A stretch of 64,000 nt of DNA, taken from the NCBI RefSeq assembly GCF_045862395.1, contig NZ_AP023087.1, positions 868,001 through 932,000 on the forward strand. Reading direction: 5' to 3'. How positions within the stretch are numbered: the first letter of the stretch is position 1; each line of letters starts with the position of its first letter. Shown here in pieces: positions 27,398 through 36,818 of this stretch. Below the pieces are notes generated by a model, which saw nothing but the letters and a program-made list of their open reading frames with translations, did no database searches and was not told where the DNA came from. Origin of the DNA: Marinicellulosiphila megalodicopiae. Its GTDB lineage: Bacteria; Pseudomonadota; Gammaproteobacteria; Pseudomonadales; Natronospirillaceae. The position numbers and the translations under genes were made by a program.

Positions 27398-28045
27398 ATG
27401 AATCATTCACAAATTGAAAAAAACGTCGGACTAATGGCAATATTAGTAGTGGTCGCAATTAGTTTCGGTGGCCTAGTTGAGATTGTTCCTTTATTCGGCT
27501 TAGATGAAACAAGTGATCCGATTGAAGGGTTAGAGCCGTATACAGCATTGCAGTTAGAAGGTCGTGATATTTATATCCGCGAAGGCTGCCATGTCTGTCA
27601 TACGCAAATGGTTCGCCCACTACGTGCTGAAGTTGAGCGTTTTGGTGCGCCTTCACAAGCCGGTGAATACATTTACGATCATCCGTTTTTATGGGGCTCA
27701 AAACGTACCGGACCTGATTTACATCGTGTAGGTACGCGTGAATATTCTGATGAATGGCATCGTAAACATTTGATTGATCCAAGATCAGTTGTGCCTAAAT
27801 CAAATATGCCAGCCTTCGCTTTCTTATTGGATGCAAAATTAGATGGCAAAAGTACAGCTGCAAAAATGAAGGCATTAACGCGAGTAGGTGTTCCATATAC
27901 TGAAGAAGACATGAAAGGTGCAAAAGAAGCCGTTGAAGGTAAGTCTGAAATGACCGCTTTGATTGCATATTTGCAAAATTTAGGTCAGGCCTATCGTAAA
28001 ACACAAGTTATTCAAACTCGTCAAAAAGATGAAGCGAATAAATAA
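27398..28045 (+). CDS. ccoO: cbb3-type cytochrome c oxidase subunit II (monohaem)
   Basis: A 215-aa membrane-anchored cytochrome c. An N-terminal TM helix (about 11-31) is followed by the haem site CHVCH (C64, C67, H68) and later axial Met candidates (NMPAF). It begins nine bases after ccoN with a GGGGG ribosome site. It passes electrons from CcoP to CcoN. Confidence 0.96.
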   Translation: MNHSQIEKNVGLMAILVVVAISFGGLVEIVPLFGLDETSDPIEGLEPYTALQLEGRDIYIREGCHVCHTQMVRPLRAEVERFGAPSQAGEYIYDHPFLWGSKRTGPDLHRVGTREYSDEWHRKHLIDPRSVVPKSNMPAFAFLLDAKLDGKSTAAKMKALTRVGVPYTEEDMKGAKEAVEGKSEMTALIAYLQNLGQAYRKTQVIQTRQKDEANK

Positions 28046-28068
28046 TCAGTTCGAGTTAAGGGGCACCA

Positions 28069-28248
28069 GTGGACATTAATACATTACGAGGCATCGCAAC
28101 CATATTAGCAATACTCGGGTTTGCTGCTGTTTGTTATTGGGCGTTTAGTAAACGCAATAAAAAAGCATTTGATGAAGCTGCTATGTTGCCGTTTGCTGAT
28201 GATGCCCCTAAAGACTCAAGTACAGAGGAACATAAAAACAATGAATAA
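28069..28248 (+). CDS. ccoQ: cbb3-type cytochrome oxidase small subunit CcoQ
   Basis: A 59-aa protein beginning at GTG 28069 with TAAGGGG at ribosome-binding distance. It has one TM helix (about residues 8-26) followed by a basic segment SKRNKKAF and a short acidic tail, the CcoQ pattern. It sits between ccoO and ccoP and its 3' end overlaps the ccoP start (ATGAATAA). CcoQ stabilises the oxidase complex. Confidence 0.9.
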   Translation: MDINTLRGIATILAILGFAAVCYWAFSKRNKKAFDEAAMLPFADDAPKDSSTEEHKNNE

Positions 28249-29191
28249 CAATATACCTTTATTTTGGAATGTGTGGATCTTTGGATTAACACTGATTGTT
28301 CTAGTTGGTTTGGTCATCTTGCTTCATTTTACCCGTAAAATGAAAGGCGATGGCGAGCCGAATAAAACAACCGGTCATGTGTTTGATGGTATTGAAGAAT
28401 ATAACAACCCATTACCTAAATGGTGGTTGTACTTGTTTTACGGAACAATCATTTACGGTTTGGGGTATTTCGCTTATTACGGTTATGCAAGCTTTTCTGG
28501 ATTAACTAGCTGGTCTTCTGCAAGTCAGCTTCAAGAAGAGCAAGCAGAATATGATGCGGAATTTGGTCCTGTTTTTGATAAGTATTTTAAAATGTCGCTA
28601 GATGAGTTTATTTCAGATGAAAATACTGCGCCAGAGCAGTTGGCTGAAAATGAGCGAGCACTTGCAATGGGTGAACAAATCTTCAGAAATAACTGTGTGA
28701 TTTGTCATGGTGTGGATAAAACAGGGCAAAGTGCTTATGGTTTTCCAAACTTAACAGATGATGATTGGCTGCATGGTTCAAGTGCTGAACAGATTGAAAA
28801 AACGATTCAAAATGGTCGCCGAGGGGTTATGCCTGCTCAGAAAGATATTTTATCCAATGAACAGATAAAACAAGTGACAGAATATGTTTTAACGTTGTCC
28901 GAGAATGATCAGATCGCAGATTTAGAATTGGCTGAAAAAGGTCAAGAATTGTTTAAATCAAATTGTGCGATTTGTCACGGAATGGATGGTAAGGGGAGCA
29001 TTGATTTTGGGTCAGCTAATTTAACTGATGATATCTGGTTATTTAACAATCCAAATTTGCAGTTACGTGAAGATATTAACTTTACTGTAAAGTTTGGTCG
29101 TAATTCTCAAATGCCTGCATGGAAAAATATCATAGGTGAAAAGAAAGCGCATTTAGCCGCAGCCTATATATATAGTGAAAGTTTAAAATAA
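28241..29191 (+). CDS. ccoP: cbb3-type cytochrome c oxidase subunit III (dihaem)
   Basis: A 316-aa dihaem cytochrome c. The start at 28241 gives MNNNIPLFWNVWIFGLT; upstream codons in frame belong to ccoQ. Two TM helices are followed by two haem sites, CVICH (C152-C155-H156) and CAICH (C242-C245-H246). The EYNNPLPKWWLYLF motif between the helices is CcoP-specific. It receives electrons from cytochrome bc1 or soluble cytochrome c. Confidence 0.96.
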   Translation: MNNNIPLFWNVWIFGLTLIVLVGLVILLHFTRKMKGDGEPNKTTGHVFDGIEEYNNPLPKWWLYLFYGTIIYGLGYFAYYGYASFSGLTSWSSASQLQEEQAEYDAEFGPVFDKYFKMSLDEFISDENTAPEQLAENERALAMGEQIFRNNCVICHGVDKTGQSAYGFPNLTDDDWLHGSSAEQIEKTIQNGRRGVMPAQKDILSNEQIKQVTEYVLTLSENDQIADLELAEKGQELFKSNCAICHGMDGKGSIDFGSANLTDDIWLFNNPNLQLREDINFTVKFGRNSQMPAWKNIIGEKKAHLAAAYIYSESLK

Positions 29192-29202
29192 ACGATCTAT
29201 TT

Positions 29203-29233
29203 GATGCCAGCAGTCGCTGGCATCGTCTTTTTT
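29203..29233 (+). terminator. Terminator after ccoNOQP
   Basis: GATGCCAGC / GCTGGCATC perfect nine-base-pair stem with loop AGTC, followed by G-T-C and six T. It separates the structural oxidase genes from ccoG. Confidence 0.88.
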
Positions 29234-29265
29234 ACTTCCTTACAAAAAATTATCGCTGAGGGTGT

Positions 29266-30666
29266 ATGAGCAATAAAATTCAAATCAAAAATGTCACAGA
29301 AGATCAAAATGGTGAGTACGATTTATACGTTGCCAGTGAGAAAATTCATATCCGTCGAATAAAAGGGTTGTTTAGAAACCTACGTTTATTTGGTGGGATA
29401 TTTTTGTTTGCTCTATTTTTTGGATTTGTTTGGTTAAATTACAATGGTACTCAAGCAGTGCTTTGGGATTTACCAAAACGTGAATTTAGTATTTTTTGGA
29501 TGACTTTTGCACCTAAAGATTTAATTTATTTGGCTTGTGCATTAATTATTTGTGCCTTTGGTTTGTTTTTTATAACAGCCGTAGCAGGGAGGGTTTGGTG
29601 TGGTTATACCTGTCCTCAGTCTGTGTTTACTTGGGTGTTTATGTACATCGAAGAAAAGTGTGAGGGCAAACGAAATGCTCGAATTAAAATGGATAAGCAA
29701 GCAAATAGCTTAAACAAAATCGCAAGAAGGTTCACTAAGCATGTTTTATGGCTGATGGTTGGTTTTGCAACTGGGGTGACATTTGTTGGGTATTTTTCAC
29801 CAATAAGAGAGCTAGTCCCAGATTTGTTTATGGGCACAGCGCATTACTGGGAATATTTTTGGGTCGGTTTTTTTACCTTAGCTACATACGGTAATGCGGG
29901 TTGGTTGCGTGAGCAAGTGTGTATTTATATGTGTCCATATTCTCGTTTTCAATCGGTTATGTTTGATAAAGATACTCTTGTGATCGCATATGATACTAAG
30001 CGTGGTGAGAAAAGAGGTTCGCGAAGAAAAGATGCGGATCCTAAAGATTTAGGATTGGGTGATTGCATAGATTGCGATTTATGTGTTCATGTTTGTCCAA
30101 CGGGTATTGATATTCGAGACGGATTGCAAATTGAGTGTATTGGTTGTGCTGCTTGTGTCGATGCTTGTGACTCTGTTATGGATCAAATGGGTTATGATCG
30201 GGGACTAGTTAAATACACAAGTGAAAACGCGCAGGAAGGAAAGGCGTTTAAGTTATTTCGACCGCGTGTGATTTTTTATGCAGCGTTACTTGTGTTTATG
30301 AGTGGTGCGATGGTGTGGTCAATATCTAATAGAAGTAATGTGGATATTGAAGTGACTCGAGAGCGGGGTAAGTTATACAATGTTTCAGAGGGGCAAATTA
30401 CAAATTCATATGAATTTAAATTAACTAATACCACGCAAACTTCGCAAATTTACTCAATTAATGTTGTGGGAAATGTGAATATTACTTTTGATATTGATCC
30501 AACTTGGTCATTGAGTGCATTAGAAAGTAAAAAAGTGGATGTTAAATTACTTATGCCTTTAGATAAAATCGATGCATATAGTTATGATTTAGAATTACAA
30601 GTATTGCAAGACAATCAAATAATCGAATCTGAAGTAACAACATTTATGACAAACTGGAATCCTTAA
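29266..30666 (+). CDS. ccoG: Cytochrome c oxidase accessory protein CcoG (RdxA/FixG)
   Basis: A 466-aa membrane iron-sulfur protein needed for copper delivery and assembly of cbb3 oxidase. Several N-terminal TM helices carry GRVWCGYTCPQSVFTW; a double 4Fe-4S ferredoxin region follows (CIDCDLCVHVCP and CIGCAACVDACD), and a C-terminal immunoglobulin-like periplasmic domain. The stop overlaps ccoH by one base (TAATG). Confidence 0.95.
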   Translation: MSNKIQIKNVTEDQNGEYDLYVASEKIHIRRIKGLFRNLRLFGGIFLFALFFGFVWLNYNGTQAVLWDLPKREFSIFWMTFAPKDLIYLACALIICAFGLFFITAVAGRVWCGYTCPQSVFTWVFMYIEEKCEGKRNARIKMDKQANSLNKIARRFTKHVLWLMVGFATGVTFVGYFSPIRELVPDLFMGTAHYWEYFWVGFFTLATYGNAGWLREQVCIYMCPYSRFQSVMFDKDTLVIAYDTKRGEKRGSRRKDADPKDLGLGDCIDCDLCVHVCPTGIDIRDGLQIECIGCAACVDACDSVMDQMGYDRGLVKYTSENAQEGKAFKLFRPRVIFYAALLVFMSGAMVWSISNRSNVDIEVTRERGKLYNVSEGQITNSYEFKLTNTTQTSQIYSINVVGNVNITFDIDPTWSLSALESKKVDVKLLMPLDKIDAYSYDLELQVLQDNQIIESEVTTFMTNWNP

Positions 30667-31196
30667 TGACAAATCAAAAGCACGATGATGACTTTAATAG
30701 CGGCCCTGCATATAAACAACCTTGGTTTTGGTTAATAATGGCGCCGCTTATGACAACCATTGTCGTAGGCACAAGTATGCTTGTGTATTCAATTATTGCT
30801 TATGATGGGGGATCAATTAATAAATTCGAAAAAGATGGGTTTGATGTAACACCATCAGTTGAAAAAGAAAAAATGGCGCAATCATTAAATTTAATTGCTC
30901 AATTAATTCAAACAGATAATAAAATTGAAATAAATTTAAATGGAAGAATTGAAAACTTACCAAAGCATTTATTGTTGACTATTTATTCCCCAGTATCAAA
31001 ATCTAAAGATATAAAAATAACGTTAAATTTAGAAAAAGATAAATTTATTGCAAACCTAGATACCGATCACATGGTTTTGTCAGAGCGTGTTATGCAGTTA
31101 GTTGACCCCGGTGATTCATCTTGGTTGATTCAAGCAAAATCTGCTTGGCCATTGACTGCCCCCGTTGCATTTACTCCATTTTTGGTTATTCAATAG
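30666..31196 (+). CDS. ccoH: FixH/CcoH-family cbb3 assembly protein
   Basis: A 176-aa protein with a single N-terminal TM helix (PWFWLIMAPLMTTIVVGTSMLV, about residues 20-44) and a periplasmic FixH-like domain. It lies between ccoG and ccoI, as in other cbb3 loci. CcoH is needed for stable assembly of the oxidase. Confidence 0.88.
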   Translation: MTNQKHDDDFNSGPAYKQPWFWLIMAPLMTTIVVGTSMLVYSIIAYDGGSINKFEKDGFDVTPSVEKEKMAQSLNLIAQLIQTDNKIEINLNGRIENLPKHLLLTIYSPVSKSKDIKITLNLEKDKFIANLDTDHMVLSERVMQLVDPGDSSWLIQAKSAWPLTAPVAFTPFLVIQ

Positions 31197-31205
31197 GAAA
31201 GCATA

Positions 31206-33563
31206 ATGGCACAGTCATTATGTTTTCACTGTCAATTACCTAATACAAATCAAAATATATCTGCAAAAATTAATGATACGAAACAATATTTCTGTTGTTA
31301 CGGTTGTCAGGCTGTTGCATTAAGTATTAGTGATTCGGGTTTGAATCAATTTTACCAATATAAAAAACCTTCTCAAAATAAAACTTCATTAAAAAAAACG
31401 CGTTATGAAATTTATGACAGCCAAGCTATGTTAGAAAGCATTGCGTTAAAAAGTAATGATGAATGCTGTGAAGCGAAATTTACAATCGAGGGAATCAGTT
31501 GCGCTGCCTGTGTTTGGTTGATAGAACAAAGGCTGAAGCAAGAAAACGCCATCGAATTTTGTTATGTGAATTTAAGTCAGTCACGTTTAAGTTTGAAATG
31601 GAATCAATCAAAAATTGCTCTTAGTCGCATTATGCAAATTTGCCAAGAAATTGGGTTTACTTTATCGCCTTATCAAGCGGATAAACATGAAGCCATACAA
31701 AACAAACAAGCAAAAAGTTACCTAATTAAGTTGGCCATTTCTGCAATTGCGAGTATGCAATCAATGATGAATGCAGTCGCATTATATTCTGGCAATATCA
31801 GTGAGCAATTTGAATTGTTAATGCGCTACGCTAGTTTATTTTTGGCGTTGCCTGTAGTTTTTTATTGTGCCTCTGGCTTTTTTAAAAACACTTTTAGAGA
31901 TTTAAAACAAAGACACTTAACAATGGATACTCCTGTTGCCATTGCAATTGGTTTAGCTTTTATTGCAAGTGTAAAAGCAACACTCTTGCAAGTGGGTGAG
32001 GTATATTTTGAATCATTGTGTATGTTTACTTTCTTTTTATTACTAGGTCGTTATTTAGAATTTAGAACAAGATTGAATCAAGGAAGCCAAGGAAATCAGT
32101 TAGCCTCTTTAGTGCCTCAGGTTTGTAAGTTATCCAATGGTGACGTGATCAATGTCAATGCGCTTAAAATAGGCGATCAAATTATATGTGCAATCGGCGA
32201 AGTAGTTCCCTGTGATGGCGTGGTTATCTCAGGTATAAGCGAAATTAATGCATCAGCAATTAATGGAGAGTTTAAGACAATTGAGAAAACCCCTGGTGAT
32301 TTAGTATTAGCAGGATGCATTAATGTGACAGAGCAATTAGAGGTCCAGGTTACTCAAATTGGTGATGGAAGTTCAATTAATCAAATGAGTAAACTGTTAG
32401 AGCGGGCAATGAGTGAGAAAACAAAATTAGCCAGTTTAGCAGATTCAGGTGCTTCTTATTTCGTGTTAACGGTTTTGTGTTTGTCGTTAAGTGCTTACGT
32501 ATTTTGGATGTTTTTTTCGCCAGAAAATGCATTTTGGATTGCGCTGAGTGTGTTGGTAGTTACCTGTCCATGTGCATTGAGTTTAGCTACACCTGTCGCC
32601 ATAACTCAGGCAGTAACTACGCTAAGTAAAATGGGGTTGTTAGTGACCCGAGCCAATGCCTTTGAAAAATTAAGTAAGGTTAAAAAAATCGTATTTGATA
32701 AAACAGGGACACTAACAAAGGGTGAATATCAAATAATCAATACTCAAATATATGCTGAGCTTAATCAACAAGAATGTTTGAATATTGCAGCAAATTTACA
32801 ATTGAAATCATCTCACCCGATCGCGATGGCATTTAATCAATTTTTAATTCAATCATTGCAAATAAGTGATTTCGAAAATCAGCCTTCAAAAGGTTTGCAG
32901 GGAATGATTAAAGGTAAACAGTATAAAATTGGTCATGCGCAATTTTGCAATATTGAAGAAGTGGGGCAGAATTTGGTCGATCATCAAGTGTTGTATTTGA
33001 CTGAAAATAACAATGTAATCGCCCAGTTTCATTTAAATGATCAAATTGATTCCAGTGCTTATTTATTTGTAGAAAAACAAAAGCGTCTATTACCTAGTGT
33101 CAGCTTACATATTTTAAGTGGCGATCCTTCTTCTCAGGTTAATGTTGTTGCCAATCAATTAGATATTTCAGATTTTCATAATCCATTAAATGCACAGCAA
33201 AAATTAAATTGGGTAGTGGCGCAAAAAGATCCATGTTTGATGATTGGTGATGGTGTCAACGATGCTGCAGTTTTGGCAGGTGCCAGTGTTAGTGTTGCTA
33301 TGTCACAAGGTGCTGATTTGGCTAAGCAACAAGCAGATAGTGTGCTCATTCGAGATGATCTGTCTGTATTAGTAGATGCAATTTTATTAAGTAAAAAAGC
33401 CAATAAAATTATTAAACAAAATGTATTATGGGCACTAATTTATAATATTTTGGCCGTTCCTTTGGCATTTATGGGGTTGGTGACTCCGTGGATGGCTGCA
33501 ATAGGTATGTCATTAAGCTCGATTATTGTGGTTTTAAATGCGTTAAGATTGCGAAAAGTGTAA
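31206..33563 (+). CDS. ccoI: Copper-translocating P-type ATPase CcoI (FixI)
   Basis: A 785-aa P1B-type ATPase that exports Cu for cbb3 assembly. It has an N-terminal cysteine-rich region (CFHCQLP, YFCCYGCQ), a heavy-metal domain with GISCAAC, the membrane metal motif CPC (VVTCPCALSLATP), the phosphorylation site DKTGTLT and the hinge GDGVNDAAVL. Position after ccoG-ccoH and the N-terminal Cys region favour CcoI over a general CopA. The next gene is not ccoS. Confidence 0.95.
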   Translation: MAQSLCFHCQLPNTNQNISAKINDTKQYFCCYGCQAVALSISDSGLNQFYQYKKPSQNKTSLKKTRYEIYDSQAMLESIALKSNDECCEAKFTIEGISCAACVWLIEQRLKQENAIEFCYVNLSQSRLSLKWNQSKIALSRIMQICQEIGFTLSPYQADKHEAIQNKQAKSYLIKLAISAIASMQSMMNAVALYSGNISEQFELLMRYASLFLALPVVFYCASGFFKNTFRDLKQRHLTMDTPVAIAIGLAFIASVKATLLQVGEVYFESLCMFTFFLLLGRYLEFRTRLNQGSQGNQLASLVPQVCKLSNGDVINVNALKIGDQIICAIGEVVPCDGVVISGISEINASAINGEFKTIEKTPGDLVLAGCINVTEQLEVQVTQIGDGSSINQMSKLLERAMSEKTKLASLADSGASYFVLTVLCLSLSAYVFWMFFSPENAFWIALSVLVVTCPCALSLATPVAITQAVTTLSKMGLLVTRANAFEKLSKVKKIVFDKTGTLTKGEYQIINTQIYAELNQQECLNIAANLQLKSSHPIAMAFNQFLIQSLQISDFENQPSKGLQGMIKGKQYKIGHAQFCNIEEVGQNLVDHQVLYLTENNNVIAQFHLNDQIDSSAYLFVEKQKRLLPSVSLHILSGDPSSQVNVVANQLDISDFHNPLNAQQKLNWVVAQKDPCLMIGDGVNDAAVLAGASVSVAMSQGADLAKQQADSVLIRDDLSVLVDAILLSKKANKIIKQNVLWALIYNILAVPLAFMGLVTPWMAAIGMSLSSIIVVLNALRLRKV

Positions 33564-33616
33564 TCAAGGTGTAAATTCCCGATCAAATAAAATTTAAATA
33601 GAATTAGGTAAGTATT

Positions 33617-34147
33617 ATGAGTGATTGTTTTGAAAAGTTAGAAACGATTTTAGATTCAGATTGGAATAGTGAAGATAGCTTAGATTTTATAGGTGCAATT
33701 GGTGCGCTAACTGCTCATGTGATTTTGCCTTGTGTGCAATTGGATGAAATCGTTTTCGAACAGTCTTTACCCCAAGGTGCCGATTTAATACTTTGGCAAT
33801 CAGTGAAAAAAGAAATTTGTCGCGAATTAGAAGAAGAGCTTTATGGTGAAACTGCATTTGAGCTTCCTTTTGAGCTGACAGATGAAGTCGAAGATTCCGA
33901 TATGCAGGCATTTTGTTGCGGGTTTATGGAGGTGTTGTTCGCCAATCAAGATGCTTGGTTTGAAAAAGATGATGAGCGTGTTTCGGTGTTGTTGTTACCT
34001 TTGGAAGTAGGTAGTGGATTATTTAACGACGAACCAGATTTTGAAAAATTCAATAATGACGGTGAATTACTGTGGTCAACCATTCAAGATATGTCTGAAG
34101 CATTAACCGATTTGTATCTTATTTTTAATAGTGGTGACAAAAGTTAA
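33617..34147 (+). CDS. YecA/YgfB-like (UPF0149) acidic protein
   Basis: A 176-aa very acidic soluble protein. The pattern AFCCGFMEVLF ... LLPLEVGSG ... EALTDLYLIF resembles YecA/YgfB proteins, but I cannot see the C-terminal SEC-C zinc motif some relatives have. Function unknown. It starts 53 bases after ccoI and ends before a bidirectional terminator. Confidence 0.6.
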   Translation: MSDCFEKLETILDSDWNSEDSLDFIGAIGALTAHVILPCVQLDEIVFEQSLPQGADLILWQSVKKEICRELEEELYGETAFELPFELTDEVEDSDMQAFCCGFMEVLFANQDAWFEKDDERVSVLLLPLEVGSGLFNDEPDFEKFNNDGELLWSTIQDMSEALTDLYLIFNSGDKS

Positions 34148-34165
34148 TAGTTAATAAATTAAGCA

Positions 34166-34207
34166 CAAAAAAAGCTCAATGCTGTTAAGGCAATTGAGCT
34201 TTTTTTT
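34166..34207. terminator. Bidirectional terminator
   Basis: Stem AAAAAAAGCTCAA / TTGAGCTTTTTTT with a short inner TGC/GCA pairing. T runs occur on both strands, so it serves both the + gene ending at 34147 and the - gene ending at 34217. Confidence 0.88.
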
Positions 34208-34216
34208 GATTTAAAT

Positions 34217-35833
34217 TTAAAGTGAAACTTTATAATTTCTAGCCGCAGTTCCTAAATCTTTAATAGTGATGACCGCTTGAACATCGGTTTTGGCTCGCAT
34301 GCTGATGTCAGTTTTAATTTGACTAGGTAAATACTGTTTTGGTGAAAAGGATTGATCGCCAATAAGTTTGTCATTTTTATCCAAAACCTGAATAACAACA
34401 TTTGGATAATCAGCATTTGTTGTATTTGAGTTCCTTAAAACAAATAAAACTTTAACGGCATCAGGAAGTTCGGGGTGTTCAACTACCTGAAATTTCTCAA
34501 TGCTAATTGTAGGTGAAATTCTTTTTGTGTCTGGAATAGTGCAGTTTAGGGTGTTGCATAATGTAGTCAATTGCGGTCGCCATTTACTTTGGGCGAGGTA
34601 ATCGAAGTTATAATAAATATACTGCCCTGCAAGTGTGAGTAGAAGTATGGCGCTTAAAAAAGACCAAGCAAATAAAGTTAAAATGCCGCGACTGCCTTTT
34701 TCTAGAAGACTATCGAGTTCGTGAGTGTCTTGTGCAACTTTATGAACAATGTTTTTGGGGTTTTGTTTATCCTTAACTTTTGTTTTTTTATTAACAATCT
34801 CAGTGACGTCATCGTCAAATTCATTTGGAAGCTGTTCGCTGTAAAAACTTTTTCTTTTATTGGTAGGTGTTTTATTAGTGCTGGATTCCCCAAGATTTTT
34901 TGCAGTAAAAACGGCTTTATTTTCTTCGGGTTCATCATCTTCAATTAATGCTTTTGTCCAGCTTTCATCTGTTGTTTCATCATCAGGATTACTCACTTTT
35001 TCAGTGATTTCTTCTTTAGCAATAATGGCGTCATCTGAAAAAGCGTCTTCTATGTTTTCTTCAAAATTTAAAAAATCATCATCAATTTCAAATTCATTTT
35101 TTTCATCAACCCCAAAAATAAAGTCATCTTCATTTGAGTCGTCATCGTTATCATTAGAGTTGGTTGAGTCTGATTGAGAGTCCGATTCAGAGTCCGATTC
35201 AGAGTCAAATAAATTATTAATATCGTAAAGCTCATTCTCGTTTTGTTTGTTTTTTGATTGGGTGTTATTTGATTTTTTATCGGTTTGAATCGTGTTGTTT
35301 GAAGGTGTGGATTCAAACATTTCATTCAAGTCATGATCATCTTGCTCAAATAATGAATTGATGTCATCACTGTCATCATTAAGATTATATGATTCAGATT
35401 GGTTGTTTGACGAATTGTTAGACGAGTTGTCGCTATCTAGATCTGAAAATAATGAATCAGAAATGTCATCTTCATCATCAGTTGCGCTAACACCTGATAA
35501 ATCATATTCACTTGGTTGATCGTCTAAATCCGAAAATAACGAATCGGATAAATCGTCTTCCACTTCCTCAGAGTATATATCAAAGCTAAATGATAGGTCG
35601 TCAACTTCCGTTTGAGTTTCAAGTGTTCTGGTTTCAGTGATTACTTTTTTGGCTTGTACTGTTTTAGCGGGGGTAGCAGGTTTTATTGCTTGCTCAATAA
35701 GATGGTTTTTGGCGTTAAATACATTTAGACATGCACCACAACGTACTGAACCGGCCGCCGCATTAATTTGGCTTTCGGTTAGTTTAAATTTCACTTGGCA
35801 GTGGGGGCATTTCGTTATGAAAGAATCCGCCAT
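34217..35833 (-). CDS. Zinc-ribbon DUF3426 membrane protein with long acidic low-complexity region
   Basis: A 538-aa protein. The N-terminus is an MJ0042-type zinc ribbon (C9, C12, C32, C35). About 280 residues of Asp/Glu/Ser/Asn-rich low-complexity sequence follow, with imperfect repeats of SDSLFSDLD. A TM helix lies near residue 400, and a C-terminal DUF3426 domain closes the protein. It lies next to prmA, as in Pseudomonas. The acidic segment is unusually long and probably disordered; simple-sequence DNA (repeated gagtccgattca) underlies part of it. Function unknown. Confidence 0.82.
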   Translation of the reverse strand: MADSFITKCPHCQVKFKLTESQINAAAGSVRCGACLNVFNAKNHLIEQAIKPATPAKTVQAKKVITETRTLETQTEVDDLSFSFDIYSEEVEDDLSDSLFSDLDDQPSEYDLSGVSATDDEDDISDSLFSDLDSDNSSNNSSNNQSESYNLNDDSDDINSLFEQDDHDLNEMFESTPSNNTIQTDKKSNNTQSKNKQNENELYDINNLFDSESDSESDSQSDSTNSNDNDDDSNEDDFIFGVDEKNEFEIDDDFLNFEENIEDAFSDDAIIAKEEITEKVSNPDDETTDESWTKALIEDDEPEENKAVFTAKNLGESSTNKTPTNKRKSFYSEQLPNEFDDDVTEIVNKKTKVKDKQNPKNIVHKVAQDTHELDSLLEKGSRGILTLFAWSFLSAILLLTLAGQYIYYNFDYLAQSKWRPQLTTLCNTLNCTIPDTKRISPTISIEKFQVVEHPELPDAVKVLFVLRNSNTTNADYPNVVIQVLDKNDKLIGDQSFSPKQYLPSQIKTDISMRAKTDVQAVITIKDLGTAARNYKVSL

Positions 35834-35860
35834 TTGTTACTCCATCTTATTGATCTTAGG

Positions 35861-36754
35861 TTATTTTTTCGTGCCGCTTAGGCAAACCCATTCATCTTGT
35901 TCTTTAATAGGGTCAAAGTCAATACAGTGTGAGTACGCATCGATCACTTGCTGATATTGATGATTTAAAATGCCAGACAGTACTAATTTTCCGCCGGATT
36001 TTAACGTACCTGTGATGCCTTCATTTAAACTAATTAACGGCCCAGCAAGAATATTTGCTAATACGATATCGGCTTGAAATGGAGTGAAATCTTCAGGCAA
36101 ATGTACGGTATAAGTGCTTTCATCAATTTTATTGCGTAATGCGTTTTCTTTGGTAGCAATAATCGCTTGAGGATCGTTATCGACACCCACAAAGTTAGTT
36201 GCGCCTAATAATAAAGAAGCAATACCTAAAATACCCGAGCCACAGCCGTAATCGACCACTTTTGCGTCTTTTACTAATGCATCATGCTTGTCTAGCCATT
36301 TTAAACACATGAATGTGGTTGGGTGCGTACCTGTGCCAAATGCTAAGCCTGGGTCTAACATCAGGTTAACTGCATTTTCATCAGGCGGCTCACGCCAGCT
36401 TGGGGTAATCCATAAACGGTCACCGCATTGTATCGGGTGGAAGTGTTCCATCCATTCGCGTTCCCAATCTTTATCTTCAAGAATTTCAGCTTTGCCTTCT
36501 GGTAAGGCTAGGCCATTTACTTGATAGGTAAGGGCAATTTGATTGAATATTTCTTCAATATTGGTTTCGCCATCAAACAAACCAATTACTTGGGTTTTGT
36601 CCCATAATGGCGTGGTACCACGAATCGGTTCAAAAACAGGTTGGTCTGCGCCATCCATAAGGGTTACTGCGCTTGCGCCCAGCTCTAGTAGTAAATCTTC
36701 AAGTGGCTCAACTTGGTCGAGCAGTGTTTGAAAACGAATTTGTATCCAAGGCAT
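35861..36754 (-). CDS. prmA: Ribosomal protein L11 methyltransferase PrmA
   Basis: A 297-aa SAM-dependent methyltransferase that trimethylates L11. Motifs: DPGLAFGTGTHPTT, the SAM loop VVDYGCGSGILGIASLLLGA, and VLANILAGPLI. The N-terminal substrate-binding domain begins MPWIQIRFQT. It is followed by the DUF3426 gene, a common arrangement. Confidence 0.95.
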   Translation of the reverse strand: MPWIQIRFQTLLDQVEPLEDLLLELGASAVTLMDGADQPVFEPIRGTTPLWDKTQVIGLFDGETNIEEIFNQIALTYQVNGLALPEGKAEILEDKDWEREWMEHFHPIQCGDRLWITPSWREPPDENAVNLMLDPGLAFGTGTHPTTFMCLKWLDKHDALVKDAKVVDYGCGSGILGIASLLLGATNFVGVDNDPQAIIATKENALRNKIDESTYTVHLPEDFTPFQADIVLANILAGPLISLNEGITGTLKSGGKLVLSGILNHQYQQVIDAYSHCIDFDPIKEQDEWVCLSGTKK

Positions 36755-36770
36755 AAATAGGTTCTTTTTA

Positions 36771-36800
36771 AAGTAAAAAGGCTGTCAAAAGACAGCCTTA
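36771..36800 (-). terminator. Terminator after accC
   Basis: AAGGCTGTC / GACAGCCTT nine-base-pair stem with AAAA loop, followed on the minus strand by a T-rich stretch. Ends the aroQ-accB-accC unit. Confidence 0.8.
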
Positions 36801-36818
36801 TATTATTAGAAATACAGA

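Noticed and set aside
35068..35325. Minus-strand ORF in the acidic gene region
   Set aside because: A shadow frame produced by the simple-sequence DNA of the DUF3426 gene.
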